Shown here: one piece after another, positions 8,414-19,721 of the stretch
Layout: each line of letters starts with the position of its first letter
Numbering within the stretch: position 1 is the stretch's first letter
Source of the DNA: Collinsella tanakaei YIT 12063
GTDB taxonomy: Bacteria; Actinomycetota; Coriobacteriia; Coriobacteriales; Coriobacteriaceae
Length of the DNA: 39,160 nt
Reading direction: 5' to 3'
Assembly (NCBI RefSeq): GCF_000225705.1
Contig: NZ_JH126469.1
Coordinates: forward strand, 236,959 to 276,118
The notes under the pieces: generated by a model
The model's database searches: none
What the model was told of the DNA's origin: nothing
Seen by the model: only the letters and a program-made list of their open reading frames with translations
Made by a program: the position numbers and the translations under genes

Positions 8414-9157
8414 ATGTTGGGGTCGGCGCGTACCATGCGCATTAAGCGATTGATTAAAAAAGTAGCCATCATCTTGCTGGGCGCCGCCATCTTCACTTTT
8501 GGCGTCCACAACATCCATGAGGTCACGGGCATTACAGAGGGCGGCGTCATAGGCCTTATGCTCTTCCTCAACAAGTGGTTTGGCATCCCGTCATCCATCG
8601 CTTCGCCGGTACTCGACATCATCTGCTACGCCATCGCGCTCAAGATGCTGGGCGGTAAGTTCTTGGGATGGTCTGCCGTCGCGACGGCGGCGGTCGCCGG
8701 TTTTTACCGCGTGTGGGAGAGCTTCCCGCACATGTTGCCGGACCTTTCCGCCAACCCGTTTGCCGCGGCGGTCCTCGGCGGTCTGTTTGTGGGCGTGGGC
8801 GTGGGCCTGGTGGTTCGCCAGGGCGGATCGGCGGGCGGCGACGACGCGTTGGCGCTTTCTATTTCCAAGGCCACCGGTTGGCGCGTTGGCCGCTGCTACC
8901 TGTTCACGGACCTTACGGTACTGGCCCTCTCGCTCACCTACATTCCCGTGGTCAGCATCGCTTGGTCGCTGGTAACGGTGACCATTTCCTCCGCGGTCAT
9001 CGACATTGTGACTGAGGTCTCTTGGGATCATGTGGAGGAGTTGGGCGAGGCGATTCGCGAGCGCCGCAAGCCGTGCTTCAGCGCGCTGGGCGAGGTCGAG
9101 AACGCCGTTTCCGCGAGGACGGCAGCGCTCGAATCTTGCGAGGGCAAGACCGAATAG
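8414..9157 (+). CDS. YitT-family integral membrane protein lacking the C-terminal DUF2179 domain
   Basis: Membrane protein of unknown biochemical role; YitT relatives are widespread in Firmicutes and Actinobacteria. From ATG 8414 (GGGGGA about ten bases upstream) it has 247 residues and about six to seven hydrophobic segments. Family hallmarks: TEGGVIGLMLFLN after the first helix and GVGLVVRQGGSAGGDDALAL in the middle. Canonical YitT proteins continue into a soluble DUF2179 domain; here the chain ends in a short charged tail, as in the shorter subgroup. The frame is open up to 8348 (TTG), but that codon lies inside the operator palindrome and has no ribosome-binding site. ATG 8435 is another possible start. 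Confidence 0.8.
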   Translation: MLGSARTMRIKRLIKKVAIILLGAAIFTFGVHNIHEVTGITEGGVIGLMLFLNKWFGIPSSIASPVLDIICYAIALKMLGGKFLGWSAVATAAVAGFYRVWESFPHMLPDLSANPFAAAVLGGLFVGVGVGLVVRQGGSAGGDDALALSISKATGWRVGRCYLFTDLTVLALSLTYIPVVSIAWSLVTVTISSAVIDIVTEVSWDHVEELGEAIRERRKPCFSALGEVENAVSARTAALESCEGKTE

Positions 9158-9182
9158 CGCGAGCACGCGATGCTCTCGGGGA

Positions 9183-9216
9183 AAAGGGGTCGACGGGGCT
9201 GCTCGTAGACCCCTTT
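9183..9216. terminator. Bidirectional terminator between yitT-like gene and rpiR
   Basis: AAAGGGGTC (9183-9191) and GACCCCTTT (9208-9216), nine perfect pairs with short A/T runs on both sides, placed exactly between two convergent genes. Confidence 0.75.
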
Positions 9217-9226
9217 CGCATGTGCG

Positions 9227-10138
9227 CTACCGCATGCGGTTCATCATGATGCCGGCGTATTCAGCGGGGCTGAGCCGCGGGGGCTGAAGGGCGGGGAGGC
9301 TCGTGTGGGGAAGCGAGCGCGACAGGAAGTCGCTGCCGCGTTCCCAGTCGAGCGCGAGCATGCAGCCGAACAGGGAGTCGAGCACGTATTGCACGGCGAT
9401 ATGGCTGGCGAACTGCGTGATGCGGTCTTGCAGGCTCTCTTGATCGCTGACGTGCAGGTATGCGGCGAGGCCGGGGTTGAGGCGTTCCGCCCGCGGCGTT
9501 CCAATGAGCACGGCGGGGACCTTGCGATCGGCAAGAATGGGCAGAAGCGTCGCCAGGTTCGGCCCAAGGCCAGAGTAGGAGATGAGCAGCGCCGCGTGCG
9601 ACGCGTCGGATGCTAGCGCCGACCACGTCTGGCGCTCGAGGCCCTCATGGCAGGTAGCGGCGTGCCCGCATGAGAGCAGGCGGTCGCAGAACATCTGCGC
9701 GGGATAGAGGTTGTGCGATTGCGTGTAGATATCGACGACGCCGGCTTGGTTGAACAGACCGGCGGTGCGGTCCATGGCGGCGGGGTCCAAAAGCTCCCGC
9801 GTATCGCGCAGAGTCGACTCGTAGACGGCGGAGATGCTCTCGAGGACCGTCTCGGCATCATCGTCCTGCAAGAAGGGGAAGTTGATGTCGACGGCTGCCG
9901 AGCGGTGCTCGCGCAAGGCCTGGGCGCGGGCGAACTCCACCTTGAGTTCTTTGAATCCCTCGAGTCCTATCTTCTTGCAGAAGCGATGGACGCTGGGAAT
10001 CGATACGTGCGCTGCGACGGCGAACTCCTTGATGCTGTAGCCCTGCAGGCGCGGACCCAGGGACCGTGCCGTGGACGCCAGCTGCTGCTCTGTGGGAGTG
10101 AGGCCCCGGGCGTTCTCGATGCGCCTCATGATATCCAT
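9227..10138 (-). CDS. MurR/RpiR-family transcriptional regulator (HTH + SIS domain)
   Basis: 303-residue sugar-phosphate-responsive regulator. N-terminal HTH_6 domain at about 1-75 (YSIKEFAVAAHVSIPSVHRF then CKKIGLEGFKELK). SIS sugar-isomerase fold at about 125-255, with ALLISYSGLGPNLATLLPIL as the phosphosugar-binding segment. It is divergent from the two 6-phospho-beta-glucosidase genes and shares an AT-rich 169-bp control region with them, so it is most likely their regulator. The effector is probably a phosphorylated beta-glucoside or glucose-6-phosphate (inference). ATG at 10138 with AAGGAG five bases upstream; a second ATG three codons in is possible. Confidence 0.9.
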   Translation of the reverse strand: MDIMRRIENARGLTPTEQQLASTARSLGPRLQGYSIKEFAVAAHVSIPSVHRFCKKIGLEGFKELKVEFARAQALREHRSAAVDINFPFLQDDDAETVLESISAVYESTLRDTRELLDPAAMDRTAGLFNQAGVVDIYTQSHNLYPAQMFCDRLLSCGHAATCHEGLERQTWSALASDASHAALLISYSGLGPNLATLLPILADRKVPAVLIGTPRAERLNPGLAAYLHVSDQESLQDRITQFASHIAVQYVLDSLFGCMLALDWERGSDFLSRSLPHTSLPALQPPRLSPAEYAGIMMNRMR

Positions 10139-10163
10139 GGCGACTCCTTACACAAAATGTATC

Positions 10164-13220
<3,057 letters not shown>

Positions 13221-13243
13221 GCACGGCAGTGCTTTTTGGTTTT

Positions 13244-13284
13244 GGCCGCTCGCAGCATGTCCCGTGCGCTGCGGGCGGCCTTTT
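13244..13284 (+). terminator. Rho-independent terminator of the bgl operon
   Basis: GGCCGCTCGCAGC (13244-13256) pairs with GCTGCGGGCGGCC (13268-13280), 13 pairs with one G-U, 11-nt loop, then TTTT. Confidence 0.88.
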
Positions 13285-13361
13285 CATGATGCGGGCGCAA
13301 GCGGACGGGTTTTCTCGTCCATAGCTTGATGTGCCCACGGGTAAGGGGAAAGGGGACGAGC

Positions 13362-14204
13362 ATGTCTAACGGTAAGATCATCTTCCTCGATGTCGACGGC
13401 ACCATCACCAACTACGAGAACTTCATTCCGCAAAGCTGCAAGGACGCCATCAAGCGGGCGCGCGCCAACGGGCACCGCGTCTACATGTGCACCGGGCGCA
13501 GCAAGGCCGAGAACCCGCAGGAGATCTGGGATATCGGCTTTGATGGCATGATCGGCGGCAACGGCTGCTACGTGGAGAGTGATGGCGAGGTGGTCATGCA
13601 CCAACTCATCACCGCGGACCAGTGCCGCCATATTGTGGATTGGTTGCACGGACGCGGCCTGGAGTTTTACCTGGAGTCCAACAACGGCCTGTTCGCTAGC
13701 GAGCACTTCAGGGAGGCGGCTGCCCCCGTCATGACGCTCTACGCCAAGGGCAAGGGCGCGAGCGACGAGGATGCCCAGACCTCTGCCCATGCGTTCATGG
13801 ATACGCTTACCTACGGCGCCGAGCTCTACCGCGACGACCTCAACAAGGTGAGCTTCATCCTCTCCAGCTACCAGGACCATCTGGATTCCGTGGACGAGTT
13901 CCCCGATTTGGTGGCGCGTACCTGGGGCGGCAAGGGAGAGCACGCGCTCTTTGGCGACCTGGGTGTAAAGGGTATCGACAAGGCGCATGCCGTGCGCGTG
14001 CTGGTGGAGCACCTGGACGCGGACATGGCGGATACCGTTGCCGTGGGCGATGCCGCCGTGGACACCCCCATGTTCGAGTGCTGCGGAACCAGCGTGTGCA
14101 TGGGTTCGGGCGGAGAAGAGGCCAAGGCCGCTGCGGACTGGGTGACCACGGATGTGGACGATGACGGCATGTGGAACGCGTTTTCGCACCTGGGCCTGAT
14201 CTAG
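13362..14204 (+). CDS. HAD-superfamily (Cof type, IIB) phosphatase
   Basis: Probable sugar-phosphate or other small-metabolite phosphatase, cytoplasmic. 280 residues from ATG 13362 (AGGGGA upstream; an in-frame TTG at 13326 has no ribosome site). HAD motif I is FLDVDGT with nucleophile Asp10 and acid Asp12. Motif II is CTGRS (Thr44). Motif IV is VGDAAVDTPMF (Asp230, Asp234). The large middle region is the IIB cap of the Cof group. It follows the bgl operon terminator, so it probably has its own promoter. The substrate cannot be told from sequence. Confidence 0.88.
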   Translation: MSNGKIIFLDVDGTITNYENFIPQSCKDAIKRARANGHRVYMCTGRSKAENPQEIWDIGFDGMIGGNGCYVESDGEVVMHQLITADQCRHIVDWLHGRGLEFYLESNNGLFASEHFREAAAPVMTLYAKGKGASDEDAQTSAHAFMDTLTYGAELYRDDLNKVSFILSSYQDHLDSVDEFPDLVARTWGGKGEHALFGDLGVKGIDKAHAVRVLVEHLDADMADTVAVGDAAVDTPMFECCGTSVCMGSGGEEAKAAADWVTTDVDDDGMWNAFSHLGLI

Positions 14205-14214
14205 AGCGGCTTCG

Positions 14215-14243
14215 TTCGCATAACGGATGCATCGCGGTAAAAT
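14215..14243 (+). promoter_or_regulatory. luxS promoter
   Basis: TTCGCA (14215-14220), 17-base spacer, TAAAAT (14238-14243). The predicted start near 14250 coincides with the first base of a nine-pair stem. Confidence 0.6.
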
Positions 14244-14248
14244 GGCAT

Positions 14249-14295
14249 GAGCGCCCCGTGGCGGTTCCGCGAAAAGCGGACGCTCAGGGGCGCTC
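14249..14295 (+). other. Structured leader RNA of luxS
   Basis: GAGCGCCCC (14249-14257) pairs perfectly with GGGGCGCTC (14287-14295). Inside is a second hairpin, TCCGC-GAAAA-GCGGA (14266-14280), giving a two-storey stem at the very 5' end of the transcript, 35 bases above the start codon. It has no T run, so it is not a simple terminator. It does not match the SAH-riboswitch consensus I know. It could be a 5' stabilising stem or an unrecognised regulatory RNA. Confidence 0.5.
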
Positions 14296-14330
14296 GTTCA
14301 CATCTATACCCGTAACGCCAAGGAGCCGCT

Positions 14331-14831
14331 ATGCCCGCAATGGAGAAGATCGCTAGCTTTACCGTCGACCACCTCACGCTGGAGCCGGGCGTGTACGTAT
14401 CGCGCGTTGACCGCGATGAGGCGACGGGTTGCACGGTCACCACGTTTGACCTGCGTATGACGGCGCCCAACCGCGAGCCGGTCATGAATACCGCCGAGGC
14501 GCACACCATCGAGCACCTGGGCGCCACCTTCCTGCGCAACCACCCCCAGTGGGCAAGCCGCGTGGTCTACTTTGGCCCCATGGGGTGCCGCACCGGTTTT
14601 TACCTGGTGGTCTTTGGCAAGGTGACGTCGCGCAAGATCTTGCCGCTGGTGACCGCGCTTTTTGAGTTTGTCGAGGGCTTCGAGGGCGAGATTCCCGGCG
14701 CCCGTCCAGAGGAATGCGGTAACTACCTGGATCAGAACCTGCCCATGGCAAAGTGGCTGGCAACGCGCTACCTGGATAAGACCTTGCGCGTGGCGGATGA
14801 CGCGCATCTTTCCTACGGCTGCGGCCGCTAG
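14331..14831 (+). CDS. luxS: S-ribosylhomocysteine lyase (autoinducer-2 synthase)
   Basis: Cleaves S-ribosylhomocysteine to homocysteine and DPD, the precursor of AI-2; part of the activated methyl cycle. 166 residues. Metal ligands His58 and His62 and catalytic Glu61 lie in HTIEH, metal ligand Cys129 in ECGNY, and catalytic Cys86 in GPMGCRTGF. AAGGAG is six bases before the ATG. The gene has its own promoter and a structured leader, and is followed after 15 bases by an HPr-like gene. No pfs/mtnN or metK is in the window, so the rest of the methyl cycle is elsewhere. Confidence 0.96.
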   Translation: MPAMEKIASFTVDHLTLEPGVYVSRVDRDEATGCTVTTFDLRMTAPNREPVMNTAEAHTIEHLGATFLRNHPQWASRVVYFGPMGCRTGFYLVVFGKVTSRKILPLVTALFEFVEGFEGEIPGARPEECGNYLDQNLPMAKWLATRYLDKTLRVADDAHLSYGCGR

Positions 14832-14846
14832 GCGAAAGACCGGGCT

Positions 14847-15119
14847 ATGAAGACGTTTGAACATACCATTACCGATCCCCAGGGTTTCCACGCGCGTCCC
14901 GTGGTGCTTGTCGCCTCCGAGGCTGGCAAGTGGAGCTGCGACATCACCGTTGCCGCGAGGCGCGCCGGCGAAGATGCTGCAGGCTCCCCTGTGCCCGCGC
15001 GCGATCCGCTGGCGTTGATGGCGCTCGACGCAAACGCGGGCGATACCTTGGTGGTGGTGCTTGATGGCGTGGACGAGTGCGAGGCGGAGCAGGGTATGCG
15101 CTTGGCGTGTACGTTCTAA
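14847..15119 (+). CDS. HPr-like phosphocarrier domain protein with Asp at the regulatory-serine position
   Basis: 90-residue protein aligning with PTS HPr. The phosphorylatable His15 is kept in GFHARPV at exactly the usual position. The region matching KSIMGVMSL of HPr reads RDPLALMAL, so the Ser46 target of HPr kinase is replaced by Asp53, after a roughly seven-residue insertion. The end (GDTLVVVLDGVDE) fits the last beta strand, and the final helix is shortened. It could be a dedicated or regulatory HPr paralogue rather than the general PTS carrier. It lies 15 bases after luxS, so probably co-transcribed. No clear terminator follows. Confidence 0.75.
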   Translation: MKTFEHTITDPQGFHARPVVLVASEAGKWSCDITVAARRAGEDAAGSPVPARDPLALMALDANAGDTLVVVLDGVDECEAEQGMRLACTF

Positions 15120-15184
15120 CGGCCCTTGCCCGGCTCCTTTGTCCAAAGACGCTAAAGATTGCAACTTGGTTGAATTTGAAGCTT

Positions 15185-15227
15185 GCGGCTGCTCCATTTA
15201 GGTGGAGCGTCCGCTTGTGCATATAAT
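15185..15227 (+). promoter_or_regulatory. gatCAB promoter -10 box with upstream hairpin
   Basis: A perfect TATAAT lies at 15222-15227, 34 bases before gatC. Immediately upstream is a hairpin, GCGG/CCGC outer and GCTCCA/TGGAGC inner stem (15185-15214), occupying the place of a -35 box; no good -35 is seen. The hairpin has no T run and may be an operator rather than the end of the luxS transcript. Confidence 0.45.
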
Positions 15228-15261
15228 GGTGAACATTCGTATGCAAGCGGAAGGAGCGCCC

Positions 15262-15573
15262 ATGGCACTCACCGAGAAGGACGTGCGCGGCATAGCGGAC
15301 TATGCGTGCATCGCCCTCACAGAAGAAGAACTCGCGGATATGACCGCCTATATGAACGATGCCGTCTCGATGCTCGAGCCCATCTTGCAGTATGCGGACG
15401 AGGACGTGGCGCCCACGTTCCATCCCATCGGCGACCTGTCCAACGTGATGCGCGCCGACGCGACCGACGCTGATCGCGCGCTGCCCGTGGACGAGGCGCT
15501 GAAGGACGCCGCCAGCACGCGCGGCCGTTCGTTCCGCGTGCCCTCTATTCTTGGCGAAGGGGGAGACCAGTAA
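15262..15573 (+). CDS. gatC: Asp-tRNA(Asn)/Glu-tRNA(Gln) amidotransferase subunit C
   Basis: Small structural subunit that clamps GatA and GatB. 103 residues from ATG 15262, with GGAAGGAG about six bases upstream; longer in-frame starts reach into the promoter and are rejected. Typical GatC pattern: LTEKDVRGIADYACIALTEE, a middle YMNDAVSMLEPI helix, and a C-terminal LPVDEALKDA ... FRVPSIL tail. Its stop codon TAA overlaps the gatA ATG (TAATG), so the two are translationally coupled. Confidence 0.93.
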   Translation: MALTEKDVRGIADYACIALTEEELADMTAYMNDAVSMLEPILQYADEDVAPTFHPIGDLSNVMRADATDADRALPVDEALKDAASTRGRSFRVPSILGEGGDQ

Positions 15574-17066
15574 TGCTATCGCTCGATACCCTTAGCGCCC
15601 AGCAGATCGCCGCCGGCGTCGCCGCGGGCGATTTCTCCGCAACCGAGGTCGCGAACGCCGCCCTTGCCGCCATCGATGAGCGTGAGGGGGCCGTTCAGGC
15701 ATTTTTGCAGGTATCGCCCCAGCTGGCGCTTGACGCCGCAGCGCGTATCGATGCCGCTCGCGCGGCTGGCGAGGCCCTGCCCCCGCTGGCGGGTGTGCCG
15801 CTTGCCATCAAGGACAACATGAACCTGGTGGGTACCCGTACCACCTGTGCCTCCAATATGCTCGCCAACTACGAGAGCGTCTACACCGCCACGTGCGTGC
15901 AGCGCATGCTGGACGCCGGCTGCCTGCCCGTTGGCAAGGCGAATATGGACGAATTCGCGTTTGGCTCCTCAACGGAGAGTTCTGCGTTCCATCCCACCAA
16001 CAACCCCTGGGACGTTGAGCGCGTGCCGGGCGGCTCTTCGGGCGGATCTGCCGCGGCGGTCGCTGCCGGCGAGGTTGCCCTGTCTCTGGGTTCTGATACC
16101 GGCGGATCGATTCGCCAGCCCGCATCGTTCTGCGGCGTGGTGGGCATGAAGCCCACGTACGGCGCGGTGTCGCGCTACGGCGTGGTCGCTTTTGGCAGCT
16201 CGCTAGATCAGGTGGGCCCCTTTGGCCGCACGGTCGCCGACGTGGCGCTCGCCATGAACGCGCTGGTGGGCGCGGGTCGCGACCCCTATGACGGAACGTC
16301 CCAGGATTTCGCCGTCGACTTCTGCGAGCACCTGGAGGACGGCGTCGCCGGCAAGCGCATCGGCATCATCCCCGCCTTCATGGAGGCCGAGGGTCTGACC
16401 GCAGAGGTGCGCCGGGCAGTCGAGAAAGCTGCCACGGAGTTGGAGGCCCAGGGCGCGCAGCTGGTCGAGGTCGACCTTCCGCATCTGGATGCCGCCATCG
16501 CCGCGTACTACGTCATCGGCCCCGCTGAGGCGTTCTCCAACCTGGCGCGCTTCGACGGCGTGCGCTACGGTTTCCAGGAGGAGGGTTGTTCCAACCTGGC
16601 AGACCAGAGCTCCCGCTCGCGTGCTCGCGGCTTTGGCATGGAGGCCAAGCGCCGCCAGATGTTGGGCGCCTACCTGCTCTCCAGCGGCGTCTACGACAAA
16701 TACTATTACGCGGCCCAAAAGGCCCGCACCCTCATCACCCGCGACTACGCGGCGGCGTTCGAGAAGGTCGATGCGATTCTCATGCCCGCGGCGCCCCGCA
16801 CCGCGTTCAGGCACGGAGAGATTTCCGATCCCACGCAGATGTACCTGTCCGATCTATACACTATCTCGCTCAATATCGCCGGCAACGGCGGCGTATCCGT
16901 ACCGCTTGGGTTGGGCGAGGACTCCGGCCTGCCCGTTTCCGCTCAGCTGGTGGTGCCCGCGTTCAGCGACCGCAAGCTGCTGACCATTGCCCGCGCGCTC
17001 GAGCTCGCCTTTGGTTCTTCGCCCGTAGCGCCGGATTTCGCAGGGAAGGGAGGTGAGCTCGCATGA
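15573..17066 (+). CDS. gatA: Asp-tRNA(Asn)/Glu-tRNA(Gln) amidotransferase subunit A (glutaminase/amidase)
   Basis: Amidase-signature enzyme that releases ammonia from glutamine and channels it to GatB. 497 residues. The Ser-cisSer-Lys triad is readable: Lys80 in AIKDNMN, Ser155 in PGGSSGGS and Ser179 in SDTGGSIR, each one position from the Staphylococcus aureus GatA numbering. Start codon overlaps the gatC stop; stop overlaps the gatB start (ATGA). The complete set suggests that Gln-tRNA and possibly Asn-tRNA are made by transamidation. Confidence 0.97.
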   Translation: MLSLDTLSAQQIAAGVAAGDFSATEVANAALAAIDEREGAVQAFLQVSPQLALDAAARIDAARAAGEALPPLAGVPLAIKDNMNLVGTRTTCASNMLANYESVYTATCVQRMLDAGCLPVGKANMDEFAFGSSTESSAFHPTNNPWDVERVPGGSSGGSAAAVAAGEVALSLGSDTGGSIRQPASFCGVVGMKPTYGAVSRYGVVAFGSSLDQVGPFGRTVADVALAMNALVGAGRDPYDGTSQDFAVDFCEHLEDGVAGKRIGIIPAFMEAEGLTAEVRRAVEKAATELEAQGAQLVEVDLPHLDAAIAAYYVIGPAEAFSNLARFDGVRYGFQEEGCSNLADQSSRSRARGFGMEAKRRQMLGAYLLSSGVYDKYYYAAQKARTLITRDYAAAFEKVDAILMPAAPRTAFRHGEISDPTQMYLSDLYTISLNIAGNGGVSVPLGLGEDSGLPVSAQLVVPAFSDRKLLTIARALELAFGSSPVAPDFAGKGGELA

Positions 17067-18730
17067 AAGAGCTCTCCGAGGTTCTAAAGGATTGGGAGGC
17101 CGTCATCGGCCTGGAGATCCACACCGAGCTCACCACGCTCGATACCAAGATGTTCTGCGGCTGCAAGCTCAGCCATGATGACGAGCCCAATGCCAACGTA
17201 TGCCCGGTCTGCCTGGGCCTTCCCGGCGCCCTGCCCGTGCCAAACAAGCGCGCGATCGAGTTCATCGTCAAGGCGGGCCTGGCGACCAACTGCCAGATCC
17301 AGAAGCACTCGATGTTCTATCGCAAGCACTATTTCTATCCCGATATGGCCAAGAACTTCCAGACCACTCAGGGCCCTATCGCATTTTGCATGCACGGCCA
17401 TCTTGACCTGGAGGTTACGGGCCGCGGCGCGGCCGAGCGCCCGGAATGCGCCTTTGGAGAGGACGAGGCCAAGAGCCTTGCCAGCGCCAGCGCCAATGCC
17501 GTGGGCCTTTCCACCAGCATGAACGAGCAGATGCCCGAGAGCGCCATCCATATGGCGGGCTATAGCGCGGACGAGCTCTCGCTGCCGCAGCGCCATGAGG
17601 ACGGCAGCTACAGCGTTCCCATCCGCATCCTGCGCATCCATATGGAAGAGGACGCCGCAAAGATGAACCATCTGGGCGGCGAGGAGGGTCGCATCACCGC
17701 GGCTGCCGAGAGCCTGGTGGACTACAACCGTTGCGGCACCCCGCTGATCGAGCTTGTAACCGAGCCCGACCTGCGCACTCCGGAGGAGGCCCGCCTCTTT
17801 ATGGAGAAGCTCCGCCGCATCTTCCTCACGCTAGGCATCTCTGATTGCTCCATGGAGCACGGTTCCATGCGCTGCGACGGCAACGTGAGCCTGCGTCGCC
17901 GCGGCGATACCCGCCTGGGAACCAAAACCGAGCTCAAGAACCTCAACAGCTTCAAGGCGCTGCACGACGGCCTCGCCTATGAGATCTGCCGCCAGGCGGA
18001 GGTACTTGAGGAGGGCGGCATCATCTACCAGGAGACCCGTCACTGGGAACCCAGCCGCAAACGCACCGTGGTGATGCGCGTCAAGGAGACCGCGGACGAC
18101 TACCGTCTGTTCCCGGACCCGGATCTAGCTCCGTTCGACCTTTCGGACGAGTTCATCGAGCACTGCGCTTCCGAGCTGCCAGAGCTTCCCGATGCCAAGC
18201 GCGACCGCTTCGAAGGCGATTTCGGCATCAAGCGCGCCGACGCCGAGCTGATCGCCGGCGATCCCGCAACGGCGGCGTTCTTCGAGCAGGCGGCAGAGGG
18301 CCTTGCCGGTAAGGCGGCGCAGGTGGTTGCCAACCTCATCGTCAACGAGATGGCTGGTTATCTCAAGGCGGCGGGTACCTCGCTGGAGGACAGCGGCATC
18401 GCGCCCGCGCAGGTGGCATCGCTGGCGAAGCTTTTGGCCGAGGATGCCATCAGCTCCAACCAGGCTTACGAGGTTTTCGAGGCAATGGCCCAAAGCGGCG
18501 ACGATCCGGAGAAGATCGTGGACGAGCGCGGCATGCGCCAGGTGAGCGACGCCGGCGCCCTGCAGCCCATCGTGGACCAGGTGCTTGCCAACTGCCCGGA
18601 CCAGGCCCAGCAGTACCGTGACGGCAACCAGAAGGTTATCGGTTTCTTGGTGGGTCAGTGCATGAAGGCAAGTCGCGGCAGCGGCAACCCCAAGCTGTTC
18701 AACGAGCTGCTGCGCGCTTCGCTGAGCTAG
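17063..18730 (+). CDS. gatB: Asp-tRNA(Asn)/Glu-tRNA(Gln) amidotransferase subunit B
   Basis: Kinase and amidotransferase subunit that phosphorylates Glu/Asp on the mischarged tRNA and transfers ammonia. At 555 residues it is longer than the usual 475-500. GLEIHTEL opens the catalytic domain. The zinc cysteines are Cys32, Cys34, Cys47 and Cys50 (FCGC ... CPVC). DYNRCGTPLIELVTEPD and GTKTELKNLNS are conserved core motifs. The C-terminal helical and YqeY-like tRNA-binding tail is complete. The ATG overlaps the gatA stop, with GGGAGGTGAG upstream inside gatA. A hairpin terminator ends the operon. Confidence 0.97.
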   Translation: MKELSEVLKDWEAVIGLEIHTELTTLDTKMFCGCKLSHDDEPNANVCPVCLGLPGALPVPNKRAIEFIVKAGLATNCQIQKHSMFYRKHYFYPDMAKNFQTTQGPIAFCMHGHLDLEVTGRGAAERPECAFGEDEAKSLASASANAVGLSTSMNEQMPESAIHMAGYSADELSLPQRHEDGSYSVPIRILRIHMEEDAAKMNHLGGEEGRITAAAESLVDYNRCGTPLIELVTEPDLRTPEEARLFMEKLRRIFLTLGISDCSMEHGSMRCDGNVSLRRRGDTRLGTKTELKNLNSFKALHDGLAYEICRQAEVLEEGGIIYQETRHWEPSRKRTVVMRVKETADDYRLFPDPDLAPFDLSDEFIEHCASELPELPDAKRDRFEGDFGIKRADAELIAGDPATAAFFEQAAEGLAGKAAQVVANLIVNEMAGYLKAAGTSLEDSGIAPAQVASLAKLLAEDAISSNQAYEVFEAMAQSGDDPEKIVDERGMRQVSDAGALQPIVDQVLANCPDQAQQYRDGNQKVIGFLVGQCMKASRGSGNPKLFNELLRASLS

Positions 18731-18758
18731 GGGCTTATTCTCATAATGCGTTAGTTCT

Positions 18759-18800
18759 GCGCCGTTGAGCCTCATGGAGGTTCGGCGGCGCTCCTTGTTT
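18759..18800 (+). terminator. Rho-independent terminator of gatCAB
   Basis: A continuous 15-pair RNA stem (18759-18773 with 18777-18791, three G-U pairs) and an ATG triloop, then TCCTTGTTT. Confidence 0.8.
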
Positions 18801-18966
18801 GAAAGCGGAAGGGGGTCGTCTTAGTACCTGATAGGTAACCTTTCAAAAGTGTAATCAGATGCTGTCGCGCGAGGGGAGTGGGAAGGGCACAATATCCCTA
18901 ACGGATGGCCCTGCCGCTAGGGAGCGCCTTTGCACGCGCCCGCGGCTTTAAGACGATTGGTCGACT

Positions 18967-19647
18967 ATGATCGGCAAGATGGTAAAGCGTGTGCTGTTGG
19001 GACTTGCCCTGATTGCCGGATTGGCATGCGCTGTGGTGGGCGTGCGCGGCTACCAGATGTATCGATCGGCTTTGCAGGAAAAGAGTATCGAGGAAGCTGT
19101 GGTGGAGCTGCACGCGCAGCCCGGCTACACGTCTGTCGATGAGTTGCCACAGGTATATCTGGACGCGGTGGTCGCTATCGAGGACCACCGTTTCTATACC
19201 CATTGCGGCATCGATATCATCTCTATCTGCCGCGCCGCATGGAACGACCTGCGAACCATGAGCTTAGAGGAAGGCGGCAGCACCATAACGCAGCAGGTTG
19301 CCAAGAATCTCTTCCTTACGCAGGAAAAGGAGTTTACGCGCAAGGTCGCCGAGGTCTTCCTAGCATTCGATCTAGAAGCTACCTGTAGCAAGCGCGAGAT
19401 ACTTGAGCTGTACGTGAACTCCTCCTATTTCGGTTTGGGATGCACGGGCATAGGCCAGGCGGCACCCCAGATGCTGGGTGTCGTGCCCGGGGATATGACG
19501 CTGGAGCAGGCGGCGTTGATGGCAGGTATTCCCAACGAGCCTTCGCTCTACTCCTCAGACAGACAGGCGGCGGAGGCGCGTCGCGACGTGGTGCTCATGC
19601 AGATGGAGAAATACGGGCTCATGCCCGGAGTGGCAACGGCGTCTTAG
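18967..19647 (+). CDS. Monofunctional peptidoglycan glycosyltransferase (GT51)
   Basis: Polymerises lipid II into glycan strands on the outer face of the membrane. 226 residues: cytoplasmic Lys/Arg start, one membrane anchor (about 8-28), then a GT51 domain. Catalytic Glu72 is in AIEDHRFYTHCGID. GGSTITQQVAKN (103-114) and RKVAEVFLAFDLE with the second Glu are intact, and KREILELYVN follows. It stops right after the GT51 fold, with no transpeptidase domain, as in MtgA. No convincing ribosome-binding site precedes ATG 18967 or the alternative ATG 18979, so the start is uncertain. Confidence 0.88.
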   Translation: MIGKMVKRVLLGLALIAGLACAVVGVRGYQMYRSALQEKSIEEAVVELHAQPGYTSVDELPQVYLDAVVAIEDHRFYTHCGIDIISICRAAWNDLRTMSLEEGGSTITQQVAKNLFLTQEKEFTRKVAEVFLAFDLEATCSKREILELYVNSSYFGLGCTGIGQAAPQMLGVVPGDMTLEQAALMAGIPNEPSLYSSDRQAAEARRDVVLMQMEKYGLMPGVATAS

Positions 19648-19721
19648 CGGTAGAAACCCCTTCAACAACATAATTAGGCGTTCAGACGGCTCCCGCTGCT
19701 GTTGGGGTGAGCAGTTGTGAA

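Noticed and set aside
14249-14295. SAH riboswitch upstream of luxS
   Set aside because: The stem order and conserved bases of that family are not present; left as an unassigned leader structure.
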